A stretch of DNA of 64,000 bases from assembly GCF_024166365.1 (NCBI RefSeq), contig NC_064819.1:212561293-212625292 (forward strand), read 5' to 3'. The notes beneath the pieces were generated by a model that was not told the DNA's origin, searched no databases, and saw nothing but the letters and a program-made list of their open reading frames with translations. Source of the DNA: Elephas maximus indicus (taxonomy: Eukaryota; Chordata; Mammalia; Proboscidea; Elephantidae). Position numbers and translations under genes: made by a program. Of this stretch, positions 37,051 through 48,692 are shown one piece after another (position 1 is the stretch's first letter; each line of letters begins with the position of its first letter).

Positions 37051-37124
37051 AATAATTCCGAGTAGAACTTGAATTTCTTTGAGACAATCAGGTGTAATAG
37101 AGACTGACTTGAATTGGATGTCTG

Positions 37125-37215
37125 GAGACCTGGTTTCTAGATCCTCTAGCTGGCTTGTGCAGCCCTTATAGCATCTCTGGGTCTCATTTCCCTATCTGTA
37201 ACATGAGAGAGTTAG
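37125..37215 (+). mobile_element. MIR-like fragment
   Basis: The text gacctggtttctagatcctc, cagcccttatagcatctctg and catttccctatctgtaaca follows the MIR core order. An antisense RTE begins just after it. Confidence 0.5.
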
Positions 37216-37227
37216 GCAGAGTAGTGT

Positions 37228-37650
37228 TGTTGTAGTTAGATGCTGTTGAGCCGATTCTGACTCATAGAGACCCCGTATACAACAGAATGAAACAATGCCC
37301 AGTCCTGTGCCATCCTCACAATTGTTGCTATGCTTGAGCCCATTGTTGCAGCCACTGTGCCAATCTGTTTTGTTGAGGGTCTTTCTCTTTTTCACTGGCC
37401 CTCTACCAAGCATGATGTCCTTCTCCAGGGACTGGTTTCTCCTGATGACATGTCCTTCTAAGGACCATTCTGGCTATACTTCTTCCAAGACAGATTTGTT
37501 CGTTCTTCTGGCAGTCCATGGTATATTCAATACTCTTCACCAACACTATAGTTCAAAGATATCAGTAATTCTTCAGTGTTCCTTATTCATTGTCCAGCTT
37601 TCCCATGCATATGAGGTGATTGAAAATACCATGGCTTGGGTGAGGCTTGA
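37228..37650 (-). mobile_element. RTE 3'-end fragment, antisense, with target duplication
   Basis: It is the complement of the last 420 bp of the RTE, ending at ccatggcttgggtgagg. The flanks share agtagtgttg (near 37220-37229 and 37655-37663). It is 5'-truncated and non-coding. Confidence 0.85.
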
Positions 37651-38168
37651 GTCAGTAGTGTTGATTTCCCTTAAATGACTCAATTTCTCTAGTAATCATA
37701 CTGTTTACTCATCAAAATGAGTGCTGATAAAAGTCACAAGGAGAACACTCCCTTAGATTCTCAGCCCTCTGCATTTGGTGGCTGAGTTCCAGCTTCCTTT
37801 CTGCCAGTAGCTAGCTGTCTCTGTTAAAATCCTGCTCTACCTCTTTTTTCTCCACCGCAACAGTTCTCTATCGCAAGCCAATCAATGTTAAATAATTGTT
37901 CTGGCACTTTCGTGTGTGACCTGTGTGTGTGTACATGTGTGCACGTGGGTGTACTGTGCAGTGCAAGCTGGGCTGCTCTGTCTTCAGATGTGTATACAGC
38001 TCTGGCGTGGGAAGATTTGCCTCTAGCGTTCTGTGGATTAACTCTGGCAGTAAGCAATGGGAAGGGAGCCTCTTTCTAAGTGTGTTCTTTTTCTCACTTC
38101 TCAACTTGAATGACATTTGTCCAGATCCCTTTGCCAGGTAGCTACTTTATAGGAGTGCTAGAAACCAG
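37651..38168. other. Non-genic; short (GT)-rich run near 37920-37945
   Basis: No gene is supported. Open frames around 37868-38141 overlap a gtgtgtgtgtacatgtgtgc stretch and lack splice signals. Confidence 0.4.
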
Positions 38169-38600
38169 AAAGGAGCCCTGGTGGTACAGTCGTTAAGTGC
38201 TAGGCTGCTAAGCATAAGGTCGGTGGTTCGAACCCACCAACCCCTCCTGAAGTGAGAGAAAGACATGGCAGTCTGCTTCTGTAAATATTGTTGTGTGCCA
38301 TTGAGTCGATTCAGACTCATAGTGGCACTATAGGACAGAGTAGAACAGCCCCCATAGGGTTTCCAAGGCTGTAATCTTTATGGAAGCAGACTGACACACC
38401 TTTCTCAAGCTGAGTGGCCTGGTGGGTTTGAACCACTGACCTTTTGGTTAGCAGCTGAGAGCTTAACCACTGGGACACCAGACGTCCTTCTGTAAAGATT
38501 ACAGCCTTGGAAACCTATGGGGCTGCTCCACTCTGTCCTATAGGGCTCCTATGAATTGGAATTGACTCCATAACAATGGTTTTGGTTTTTTGGGGGGTAT
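38169..38600 (+). mobile_element. AfroSINE interrupted by another AfroSINE
   Basis: The outer copy starts aaaggagccctggtggtaca and continues to ttctgtaaa at 38285, then resumes at 38488 and ends with tggaattgactccataacaa and tggttttggttttttgggg. The inner copy occupies 38286-38487. Confidence 0.9.
38286..38487 (-). mobile_element. AfroSINE inserted in an AfroSINE
   Basis: This antisense long-variant copy (ttgagtcgattcagactcat ... taaccactgggacaccag) is flanked by ttctgtaaa at 38277-38285 and 38488-38496. That 9-bp target duplication lies inside the outer SINE. Confidence 0.92.
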
Positions 38601-39305
38601 AAAGACCAGGCAGTGGGCCTTCCCCAGTGGGTGAGTAGATTTGCACTTATAAATCAATCCCACTGAATAAAATGTTATGTGACTATCTTTCCAGCCCCTT
38701 GTTAATACACTTTCATTTGTTATGGAGCAGATTTTAAAGGAGGGTTCATTACCTAGCCCTACCCTTCTAAGCCCCAGGGGAAAAAAACAGAAGTTTTAGG
38801 CAGGGGGGTCAAGGCAAAATTGTGGATGAGGTGGTTCGTCACAGGTCCTGCCAAATTCTGCTTCCATGTAATCCCACAGCACCCTCTCCCAGACGCTTGA
38901 GGCTCTTTCTACCTTATATCTCACCCCCCAATCCTTCTTTCCAGAGGGGATTTGAACAATTCCAGCCCCAGTGGTAAAAGTTCCAAGTGTTAACACTCCC
39001 TGGAGAATTTAGATGCATTTAAACAGAAGACAAAGCCTTAAACCAGAAAAAACCATCTCTTTGTGGAACTTTAGGCATCAGCACATCAGTGTGAGAAGGC
39101 AGTGGGTGTCCTGTCGTGGTGGGCATAGGTACACTGGCCCTGCAGCCTCCACAGCCTACTCAACACTGGTCTTCGTCCTTGGTTTAAGAAAGGGGTCCTG
39201 GGGTGACCTCCCTCCACTCTTACTCTCTTCAGAGACGAAGAGATGGAGTGATAGCACGGGGTGGTTAAGTGTACTCCCAAGACAGGCTGTCCCTTCACTC
39301 TGGGT
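38601..39305. other. Non-genic, GC content rising toward the CpG island
   Basis: No repeat or exon is recognised. Base composition becomes richer in G and C from about 38780. Confidence 0.4.
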
Positions 39306-39450
39306 ATTAGGAAAAAAAAAAGAGGAAGAACAAAAGAACCAAAGGAAGGAAGGAAAAGAGCAAGTCAGAGAGAGGCAGGGTAAGAACGAAAGAAAGAAAA
39401 GAGAAGAGTAGAGAAGAAAATAAAGGAAAAGGGAAGAAGAGAAGAGCAAG
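39306..39450. repeat. Purine-rich (GA/GAAA) tract
   Basis: A nearly pure A/G stretch (aaaaaaaaagaggaagaac ... gaagagaagagcaagg) lies directly upstream of the CpG island. It could form unusual DNA structure, but that is only inference. Confidence 0.8.
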
Positions 39451-39454
39451 GCAA

Positions 39455-40452
39455 TGGCTCTCGGACTTGTCAGAGGGGCCTGAGAGGGAATTCGACTGGG
39501 CTGGGAGCTCGGCTCAGCGAGCGCGAAATCCCCGCGGGCAGGGAGGAGATGCCCACATCAGGCGCCGGCACTCCGAGCTTATTAATTCTTTCCCGAAGAG
39601 TCCCCAGGGTTCAAGGGTTCCCGGCTTTCGGGTGCCCTCCGGGTTTGCCCTGAACCCTCCCTCCCCCGGGAGCTCAGCTCGGGTCTGCGCCAATCTCCCA
39701 CCCCCACCAGCCCACGCAACTTTCCTATCACCGCGGGGACCAGCGAGCACCTCCCTCGCCACGCAGGGACGGCGGTCTTTCTGCGCTCGAGGCGACGGTC
39801 CTGGGTGGGGCCCTGTGCCTCCGGGATGACCTCGGCCGCGGCGCGCGGAGCCCAGCAGACGACCGCGCAGCCCAGCAGCCGCACCTGAGCCCGAGTCCCG
39901 GGCCTGGTCCCAAGGCCGGAAGCGCGGGCGGCGTGACTGGCCCCGGGAGAGCAGCCTGAGCCCGCGGCGGGGACGGGAGAAAGAAAACGGGTGACCGAGC
40001 CCGCCTCTAGCCAGCTAGGGGCGAGGACCTGCCGACACTGCCCCCTCCACCCACTCATCCTCGTCTCCCACCCGGCTCGGCCCAGAGCACCCCCAGCACC
40101 AGCTCAAAGGCAGACCAACTTCCTCCACATTTTCGCTCTAACTTTTCTTGAAGTTCCTTGTAAGGAGGAACCTGCCTGCCCCCTGGCCGTGGCGGGCTGG
40201 GGAAACCCGGGAGAGGAGCCGCACTCGAACGCTGCAGCGCCTAGGTCCACCTTGCGCAGGGCAGAGCGTGCGTGGGAGCGACTTCGGGGAAAGCCTGATG
40301 AACTCGGCAGAGATCGCGTAAAGGAGAGTCCAGCCTCCGCGCCCGTGCCAGCCGCCGGGGTTCCTCTTTGTGGAACCAGAAGCCAAGGTGGTGCTAGGTT
40401 GTGGAGAATGATCCTGCGGCCTCGGGGGACCTCAGCGCAGTAATGCCAACAT
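39455..40452 (+). promoter_or_regulatory. CpG island: probable promoter and non-coding first exon
   Basis: About 1 kb is GC-rich and dense in CpG (for example gcgccggcac at 39561 and cctcggccgcggcgcgcgga near 39829), while flanking DNA is CpG-poor. Such islands usually mark promoters. It carries GC boxes (ggggcgg-like and cccgccc-like words). It lacks a convincing protein frame. A possible splice donor, cat|gtaagt, lies at 40452/40453. The plus orientation is inferred from that donor and the coding exon at 54419. The ORFs here, on both strands, are typical by-products of high GC content. Confidence 0.7.
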
Positions 40453-43309
40453 GTAAGTTTCACCTTTCAGCTCAGAATTCTTTCACACCTTTATCTGTAT
40501 TTTTTTTTTCTTTCTTTCTTTCAACTAAATGATTTTCTAAGGACTTCAACTGCGTTGACAAAGTAAACCGGTTTGTCTTCAGTTTGGCTCCTGGAGGCAC
40601 TGAGGAGGAGTGAGATGGTGTTGCCAAACAGACTGTGACATGTGTGTGCAGCTTTTTTCCTGCAAAAGGTAAACCTCACATTTGGAAGGAGTAAAGCATA
40701 ATAATAAAAAAAAAAAGGGCAAGGCTTCAAGAATGGGGGAAACATGTTTTCCATTCAAATTCAGCAAGGAATAACAGGCAGTGCTCCGAGGTCCAAGGGA
40801 CCGCCAGTGCCAAGACAGCGCTCTCCTGGATCGACACTGGGGGCTTGGAAGATACTAGTATGTGGAGAAAATGTTGACTTTACACATTGTCACCCTGACT
40901 GTAGAAGTTATTCTTGGAACATTGGGTTGTTTGAGTGGTTAAAAAAGAAAAAAGCGCAGCGAAAAGGTTCTCTGTGTACTTTATAGATTTGTGAGGGGCC
41001 CTGTTAGAAGGTACCTAATTAGAAAGGTTGGGGGGTGTCGGGTGATGGAATGGTAACCTAAAAGGTTTTGTTTCTGTGGAATTATGTCAGTGGTAAAGGG
41101 CCTGAGAGCGACCCGGGAAAGGGCCTCCAAGCACCGATTGGCCTTCCAGAATGGAAAAAAAGAAGGTTGTTCTCAAAAACTCCAAGCTTATTTTTGTGGC
41201 CAACTAAGAAGTTGCTTTTTCTTGAAATATGTAATTTTCTCTCTCATATTTTATTTCTTCTTGGGCAGACAGCCTGACAGACATTTTACCCCCTTCCACT
41301 AAGGTACAGAATTTTCTAGAAATTGGTATTTTACCCTCCCCCCCCAACTCCTGGAAGAGGAATTTCCTATTTCGCTATAATTTCTGGGGTAAGACGTGCA
41401 CCTCAAGTCCCATTTTCTCCTTCCCCGCGCTGCCTGCCCCCTCCTCTCCCCACCGGCCCACATTTTTAAAAGAGAAAAAGAAGTCCTGTCCACAAGGCTA
41501 GCATTCTGCTACTCTGTTCCTGGTAGTGTGCAGTATAATTACAAAGGAATTCCTTATTTTTGTTAAAACTGCATGTGGAGTAATTACACACCTGTGAATT
41601 TTAAAGTTTCGTTGATGCCAGTGGAATCAGCAAGGTATAACTTGAAAGAGTTTATCTTGGGAAGCAGCCAACAATCTCATATAAGACCTGTTCTCACATA
41701 CAGGCGACACATTTGAAATGAATGAGTTTGTTTTAAACTTCACATTTTTCTGAAAATATAGTAGGGTTTTTAACAGCAGGTATTTGTCTTGCTTCCTTTC
41801 AATTTCTGTAGGTATTTAGGTCTTATTGGAGAAGAAAGGATATTAAAAAAAAAAAAAAAAGATACCAATTTGTAAAGTAGAAGGTCAACAGGTCTATAAA
41901 AATTTCCTGATCATGAAATTAAATTATGTGAAAACAAACATAAAGATACTAGTCCATTTGAATTCCACACGGTTAAAAACTCCTAGTTCATTATAGAGTA
42001 AAAAAGTGAATTTTCAGTCCTATAAATATTTGTTTAGTATCTTGATTTGAGTTTCCTTATTGAGTTATTTAGATTGAAAGTTTTTCCTTGCTTACGAGAT
42101 TCTAGCTATATTTTTTCCTTTTTTTTTTTGGTTTAAAGTCCATAGAGCAGAACATACGGAAATAATATCAACTTTTCCAAGGTAAATATTCCTTATTGAA
42201 AAATGTTAAATTGGGGGACGATCTTTTAAGTCTTAATCTTTTAAATCTTAATTTTAATAGATTCAAGTACAGAAACTATTTATAAATATATTTCTCCTTA
42301 CCCCTTGTGGATGTGTGTATATGTGTGGTTACACTCGCATTCTGAAATTATAGACTTTCTAAATGTTTTGAAGTTGTAGTGACTGCATATTTGTCATACA
42401 CTAAGAAATTTAATAGATGTACAAGACTTGCATTAATTGGTCTCAAGCTGCATGAAGCTACTGTTCCATTTATGGCTTATATAAATTACATGACATTGTA
42501 CTCTTCCAGTGTGAATGGTGAATGCAGCTATTGTTTCTTCGCTTATGGGAAGTGTTAGAAGCCTGTAGTTGTACTGCCTTACTGAACACGTCACTGTGGT
42601 TTCTGGAAGTAATGATTTGGAGAGAATCAGTTTATGTATTTAAAATAAACTGACAAGTATTTCCTTAAACCTGACCATTTTTCTGACTGCGCTAAGTGTC
42701 TTACAAAGAGTTTACATGTCTCTGATGGGATGATTAAGAGTCTGTACAGATAATTTAGGATTTAGACTAAATAGAAAAATACTTTGTTCAATGAATGTGG
42801 TGCGCAGGGGCAAAAACTTTGTCTCTCCATTTTTATTTCTAATTGGGTAGCATTTATTACAAAAGACGTATACTGAGTAATTGGGTCAGTTAAAATGTCA
42901 GTAAAATTTGGATGTGGCTTCCTGAGTATCATCTTTACTTTAGTTTATACACATTACTTAGGATGGAATTATTTGTAATGCCAAAAAAAAAAAGGAAAAC
43001 CTTCAAGGTTAATGTATTTAAAACATTTGTAGCAAATATGACAAAGGCTTAACATATTTAGCATCGAAATTAGTTTAAAAAATTACAAATCACCAAGAGA
43101 ACTATTTATACTGTAATAGAAAACGACACAAATGACTTGAACTTACCCATCCAAATGAAGGAAATCCAAATGAGACATACTTCTTTTATCAAATTCACAG
43201 TGATTAACGCAATAGTACTCAAAACTGATGAGGGCATCATGAGATAAACACTGATAACTTCAGTGTAAACGTGTGCGTATTTAACTTTTTTTGATAAATG
43301 CTGTCAACT
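40453..43309 (+). other. Repeat-poor stretch, probable first intron
   Basis: No SINE, RTE or L1 is recognised for almost 3 kb, unlike the rest of the window. Short A runs occur at 41847-41862 and 42987-42997. Low repeat density next to a CpG island can mean regulatory sequence under constraint. I see no coding exon. Confidence 0.45.
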
Positions 43310-43433
43310 TGTAGATAAGTTATAAGACTGAGTACAAAGAACGCTTGTATGGCCTTTATCCAGATTCACCTGTTGTAAATATTTTCCCCTTTTGTTTTCA
43401 TTCCCTTCCTCCCTCCACATCTCTCTCGAAATT

Positions 43434-43808
43434 TGTTGTTGTTGTTGTTAAGTGCTGCTGAGTTGATTCTGACTCACAACAACCCCATGTATGATAGAAT
43501 GAATGCTGCCCAGTCCTGTGCCATCCCCATAATAGTAGATATGTTTGAGCCCATTGTTACAGCCACTGTGTCAGTCCATCTTGTTGAGAGTCTTCTTCCT
43601 TTTCACTGACCCTCAGCTTTACGAAGCATGATGTTATCCTCCAGGGATTGGTCCCTCCTGATAACATATCCAAAGTAACTGAGGCCAAGTCTCGCCATCC
43701 TTTCTTTTTGGGAGCATTTTGGCTGTACTTCTTCCAAGATAGATTTGTTCATTTTTCTGGAAGTCCATGTTATATTCACTATTGTTTACCCATACCATAT
43801 TTCAAATG
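43434..43808 (-). mobile_element. RTE 3'-end fragment, antisense
   Basis: It starts with tgttgttgttgttgttaagtg (complement of the CAA tail) and ends near ccatatttcaaatgct. It is 5'-truncated and holds only the C-terminal part of the ORF, with broken frames. Confidence 0.85.
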
Positions 43809-44043
43809 CTTGTATATATTATATATACTGTGTAACATATATATCATTTTTTCTCTAAGCCACCTGAGAGTAAGTTATATCAGTTACATATATTAAGGCT
43901 TCAGGGTTGACATTTTTAATTGAAATTTTTATTGAGATATTTGTAGATTCACATGTAATTGTAAGAAATACTGCAGAGAGATCCTGTGTACCCTTTACCG
44001 TCTCCCTGAATGGCAACATTTTGCAAAACTATAGTACAATAAA

Positions 44044-44238
44044 GGAGCCCTGATAGTGCAGTGGTTAAGTGCTAGGCTACTAACCGAAATGTCAGAGGTT
44101 GGAACTCACCAGCTGTTCTGTGAAAGAAAGCTGTCGCAGTCTGCTTCCATAAAGATTACAGCCTTGGAAACTCTATGGGTCAGTTCTGCTCTGTGCTACA
44201 GGGTTACTATGAGTTGGAATCAACTCCACGGCAATGGA
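44044..44238 (+). mobile_element. AfroSINE (first of a tandem pair)
   Basis: A standard long-variant copy ending ggaatcaactccacggcaat. It is flanked by atagtacaataaa at 44031-44043 and 44239-44251. Confidence 0.92.
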
Positions 44239-44251
44239 ATAGTACAATAAA

Positions 44252-44427
44252 GGAGCCCTGGCCTGGTGGTGCAGTGTTAAGTGCTTGGCTGCTCGAACCG
44301 ACCCAGCTGCTTGTGGGAGAAAGACCTGGCAATCTGCTTCTGTAAAGATTACTGTGTGGGGCAGTTCCAGTCTGTCATGTGGGGTTGCTGTGAGTTGGAA
44401 ATCTACTCAACGGCACCTAACAACAAC
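44252..44427 (+). mobile_element. AfroSINE (second of a tandem pair), RTE-type tail
   Basis: It starts ggagccctggcctggtggtg and has a shortened B-box region (ggctgctcgaaccgaccc). It ends gcacctaacaacaac followed by a third atagtaca. It inserted at the same target as its neighbour. Confidence 0.9.
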
Positions 44428-44477
44428 ATAGTACAGCATCACAACCAGGATATTGATACGGTCCACCTCTCTATTCA

Positions 44478-44957
44478 AAATCCCCCAGTTATACAGTGCT
44501 GCTGTAACAGAAATACCACAAGTGGATGGCTTTAACAAAGATAAATTTATTCTCCTATAGTCTAGTAGGATAGAAGTCCAAAGTCAGGGTGTCTCTTCCA
44601 GGGGAGGTTTTCTCTGTCACTGTGGACGAAGGTCCTCATCATCAGTCTTCCTGTGGTCAAGGAGCTTTTCAGTGCAGGAACCTCAGGTCCACAGGTGTTG
44701 CTTTCTTGGTGGTATGAGGTCCCCCTGTCTCACTGCTCTCTTTTATATCTCAAAAGAGATTGGCTTTAGGCACTATCTAATCTTGTAGATCTTATCAATA
44801 TAACTGCCACTAATCCATCTCAGCAGCATCATAGTGATAGGATTTACAACACATAGGGAAATCTCATCAGATGACAAAATGTCAGATAATCATACAATAC
44901 TGGGAATCATGACCTAACCAAGTTAGGACTATCAAGTTGACACAGGACATAACAGGT
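44478..44957 (+). mobile_element. Ancient mammalian repeat, family not assigned
   Basis: The opening tgctgctgtaacagaaatac, then cacaagtggatggctttaac and ttattctcctatagtctagt, is the start of a common ancient repeat that I cannot name safely. The later part (gacctaaccaagttaggact, caagttgacacagg) is less familiar. Confidence 0.45.
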
Positions 44958-45763
44958 ACTCATTTGTGTATATGTGTATTTCTCAAGATTGACTTTTAAT
45001 CACTCACCTGTGGTACAAACCAAGTATGCGTATTATGACTCAGTAAAGTTAAAATGTGTGCAGATTTGAAGACTACATCTATTGGCCTTCTTGAAGGGTG
45101 GGGTGAACGTAACTTAATTAAAGGATTTAGATTGAGTAATAGAATAGCACTTCGTCTTTTATTCATTGCTTAGGCTTAGGCACATGATCTTTAACCAGAA
45201 GAAGAAATACAATTATAAGCAGACTTGCATAAACCAAATTACCGTTCTTTCACTGTACTGTAGGTATTAAGGTATTCTCTCTGGCATTCCTCATGTCGCT
45301 TTATGAAAAGATTTGCCATAGAAATGAAGTTGGGACATGGGGAAGGAAGTTAATTCTGATTGTTGGTGATTTTAATAGAATTAGTACCGTATCAATTACG
45401 TTACTAATTTCAAAATTTCTTCATTAATTTCTATGTAAGTTGTGACTTTTGGGGAAGCCACTAGGAGTAGACAGACGGGAGATGGTAGATTATTTTAGTG
45501 GTGCATTTGGATAAAGTCACATCTACAAGGGGTCATACCCATATTTAAAACAATTCTTGTAAAAGGATTAAATTCTAAAGTTTCCTTTAACAGTACTCTG
45601 CATATTGTATTTTGTAGCCTATACAGATTGAAAAGGGGAGCAAGTTTGCAATAGAGGTAGCTTGGTTCTCACAAAGGAGAGCTGGGCTGGAAGCCAAGTG
45701 ACATAGATGATCTTTTGTCCTTCCCTCTCCCCACAGCTGGTTGTGTAATCTTGGGCACGTAGT
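44958..45763. other. Non-genic; MIR-like piece at about 45690-45763
   Basis: Mostly unique sequence. Near the end, ctggaagccaagtgacatag and ggttgtgtaatcttgggcac fit MIR, and an RTE inserts right after. Confidence 0.45.
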
Positions 45764-47826
45764 TTGTTGTTGTTGTTAGGTGCTATCCTATAGGTTCCAA
45801 CTCATAGCAATCCTATGTACAATAGAAGGAAATACTGCCTGGTCCTGTGCCATCCTCAAAATCCTTGTTATGCTTAAGCCCATTGTTTCAGCCACTTGTC
45901 AGTCCATCTCATTGAGGGTCTTCCTCTTTTCACTGGCCCTCTGCTTTACCAAGCATGATGTCCTTCTCCAGGGACTGATCCCTCCTGACAACATGTCCAA
46001 ACTATGTGAGACGTAGTCTCGCCATCCTTGCTTCTAAGGAACGTTCTGGTTGTACTTTTTCTGAGACAGATTTGCTTGTTTTTTGGCAGTCCATGGTATA
46101 TTCAATATTATTATCCAACACCGCAGTTCAAAGGTGTGAATTATTCTTCAGTATTCTTTATTCATCGTCCAACTTTCACATGCATAGGAGGCGACTGAAA
46201 ACACCATGGCTTGGGTCAGGTGCACCTTGGTCTTCAAGGTGACATCTTTGCCTTTCAAGACTTTAAAGAAGTCTTTTGCGGCAGATTTGCCCAATGCAAT
46301 GTGTCTTTTGATTTACTGACTGGTGCTTCCATGGGTGTTGATTGTGGATCCAAGTAAAATGAAATCCTTGACAATTTCAGTCTTATCTCTGTTTATCATG
46401 ATGATGTTGCTTATTGGTCCATTTGTGAGCATTTTTGTTTTCTTTATGCTGAGATGTAATCCATACTGAAGACTGTAGTCTTTGATCCTCATCAGTAAGT
46501 GCTTCAAGTCCTGTTCATTTTCAGCAAACAAGGTTGTACCATCTGTATAATGCAAGTTGTTAATGAGCCCTCCTTGAATCCTGATGCCCTGTTCTTCTTC
46601 ATAGAGTCCGGATTCTCTGATTATTTGCTCAGCATACAGATTGATGAGGTATGGTGAAAGGATACAATCCTGACGCGCACCTCTCCTGACTTTAAACCAC
46701 ACAGTATCACCTTGTTCTGTTCGAACAACTGCCTCTTGATCTATGTACAGGTTCCTCATGAGCACAATTAAGTCTTCTGAAATTCCCATTCTTTGGAGTG
46801 TTATCCATGATTTGTTATGATCCACACAGTCGAATGCCTTTGCACAGTCAATAAAACAGAAGTACACATCTTTCTGGTATTCTCTGCTTTCAGCCAGGAT
46901 CCATCTGACATCAGCAATGATATCCCTGGTTCCACGTACTGTTTTAAATTTGGCTTGGATTTCTGGCAGTTCCCTGTTCATATACTGCTGCAGCCGTTTT
47001 TGAATGATCTTCAGCAAAATTTTATTTGTGTGCAATGTTAGTGATATTGTTCAATAATTTCAGCATTTGGTGGGATCACCTTTCTTGGGAATAAGCATAA
47101 ATACAGATCTCTTACAGTTGGCTGGCCAGGTAGCTGTGTTCCAGATTTCTTGACATAGATGAGTGAGTGCTTCCAGTGCTGCGTGTGTTTCTTGAAACAT
47201 TTCCATTGGTATTCCATCAATTCTGGAGCCTTGTTTTTCTCCAGTGTGTTCAGTGGAGCTTGGTACTTCTTCAGTACCATTGGTTCCTGCTCACATGGTA
47301 CCTCCTGACTAATTCTTTTTGGTATAGTGACTCTGTATATTCCTTCCATCTTCTTTTGATAGTTCCTGAATTGTTTAATATTTTCCCCATAGAATCCTTC
47401 ACTATTGCAACTCAAGGTTTGAATTTTTTCTTTAGTTCTTTCAGCTTGAGAAATGCTGAGCATGTTCTTCCCTTTTGGTTTTCTTATCTCCAGGTCTTTG
47501 CATATGTCATTATAATACTTTATGTTCTTGAGCCACCCTTTGTAATCCTCTGTTCAGTTCTTTTACTTCATCATTTCTTCTTTTTGCTTTAGCTACTTGA
47601 TGTCTGAGACCAAGTTTTAGAGTCTCTTCTGACATCCATTTTGTTCTTTTCTTTCATTTCTGCCTTTAATGACCTCTTGCTTTTTTCATGCATGATGTCC
47701 TTGATGTCATTCCACAACTTGTCTAGTCTTTGGTCGTTAGTGTTCAACGTGTCAAATGTATTCTTGAGATGGTCTCTAAATTTAGGTGGGCTATATTCAA
47801 GGTCGTACTTTGGCTCTCATAATCTT
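45764..47826 (-). mobile_element. RTE LINE, 5'-truncated, antisense
   Basis: The 3' end (complement of CAA tail) is at 45764 and the truncated 5' end near 47826 lies just after the endonuclease region. RT occupies about 47030-46320. Frames are broken in several places and the copy is inactive. Confidence 0.88.
46313..47035 (-). pseudogene. RTE reverse-transcriptase core (240 codons open), catalytic box changed
   Basis: It contains KILLKIIQKRLQQYMNRELPE, VYFCFIDCAKAFDCVDHNKS (motif A) and the motif B region GARQDCILSPYLINL. The catalytic box reads YTDGTT instead of YADD plus DTT, so one catalytic Asp is replaced by Gly. Despite its length this is a dead fragment. Confidence 0.82.
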
Positions 47827-48481
47827 TAAATTTCTTTCAGGTTCTGGAAGTCAAACTCTTTATATAAAAATATTTCTGCCCTTTTTTAATAGAACTTTGA
47901 GTTCACAAACAAAACTGTACACAAGATTGTAGTTTTTTATAGTTCCTGTTTAGAACCTTAGTAACCCTGTTCAGGATTTTCCATCCTTGTGAGGAAATGG
48001 TTTAACTCTCAGGGACGTGTCTTTGCTAAGTGATCCCCTGAGAAGACGCACAGTACTGTCCTTCCTCTGTTCTATTATTAATTTACTTGTTTCTGTTCTT
48101 TGGTAAACAGTAAAGTGGGTGAAAGTTGGTGCGTCATATGGTTTATGTTTGGTTACAAAGGGTTACCCTGTCCTGGGTTCCTTTTCTGTGCAAAGTGATG
48201 GAGTCTTGAGAACTGGAACACATCAAACCCTTTGTCATCATTTGTAGCTATCACCTGATAGAATTGCAGGCAGCTTTTGTAAAACAATTTCAAGATTGAA
48301 TATAGAATCAGTAAACATCAGAATCTTTTGTAGCAAAGGAGAAGTTGCATGAGCAAATAAAATAGGAAGTATTGTGTGTAGCCAAGCTAAGGGCATGGAT
48401 CCCTGAGTATTGTTTAGAGAGCACGTATACTTGGGAGGGAACCATTATTCACATATTGATAATAAAGAATTGTCATGTACC
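47827..48481. other. Non-genic, apparently unique
   Basis: No recognisable repeat or exon. Confidence 0.4.
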
Positions 48482-48492
48482 ACAAAGAGTAA

Positions 48493-48681
48493 GGTGACAT
48501 CTTTTTAACGCTTTAAAGAGGTTTTTTGTAGTGGATTTGCCCAACAAGGTGGATTGACACAGTGGCTTCAACAATGGGCTCAAGCATAATAACGATTGTG
48601 AGGATGGCGCAGGATGGGGCAGTGTTGTAATAGGGTCGGTATGAGTTGGAACCTACTCAATGGCACCTAACAACAAGAACA
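48493..48681 (+). mobile_element. Short RTE copy with a 5' inversion
   Basis: Bases 48493-48543 are the complement of RTE sequence (ggtgacatctttttaacg ... gtggatttgccc). From about 48544 the sense strand follows (aaggtggattgacacagtgg ... cacctaacaacaag). The direct repeat acaaagagtaa at 48482-48492 and 48682-48692 flanks the whole unit, so it arrived as one insertion. Confidence 0.88.
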
Positions 48682-48692
48682 ACAAAGAGTAA

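Larger units (their letters stand above)
43310..44500 (-). mobile_element. Old L1 3' end, antisense, broken by three insertions
   Basis: Pieces at 43310-43433, 43880-44043 and 44428-44500 resemble the complement of an L1M 3' end (ttattgagatatttgtagat, agagatcctgtgtacccttta, caaaactatagtacaat, then atcacaaccaggatattgat). An RTE (43434-43808) and two AfroSINEs (44044-44427) lie within. Confidence 0.6.

Noticed and set aside
39467..40463. Several long open frames on both strands in the CpG island
   Set aside because: GC-rich DNA has few stop codons. The frames overlap in opposite strands, are Pro/Arg/Ala-rich and match no family I know. A non-coding first exon fits better.
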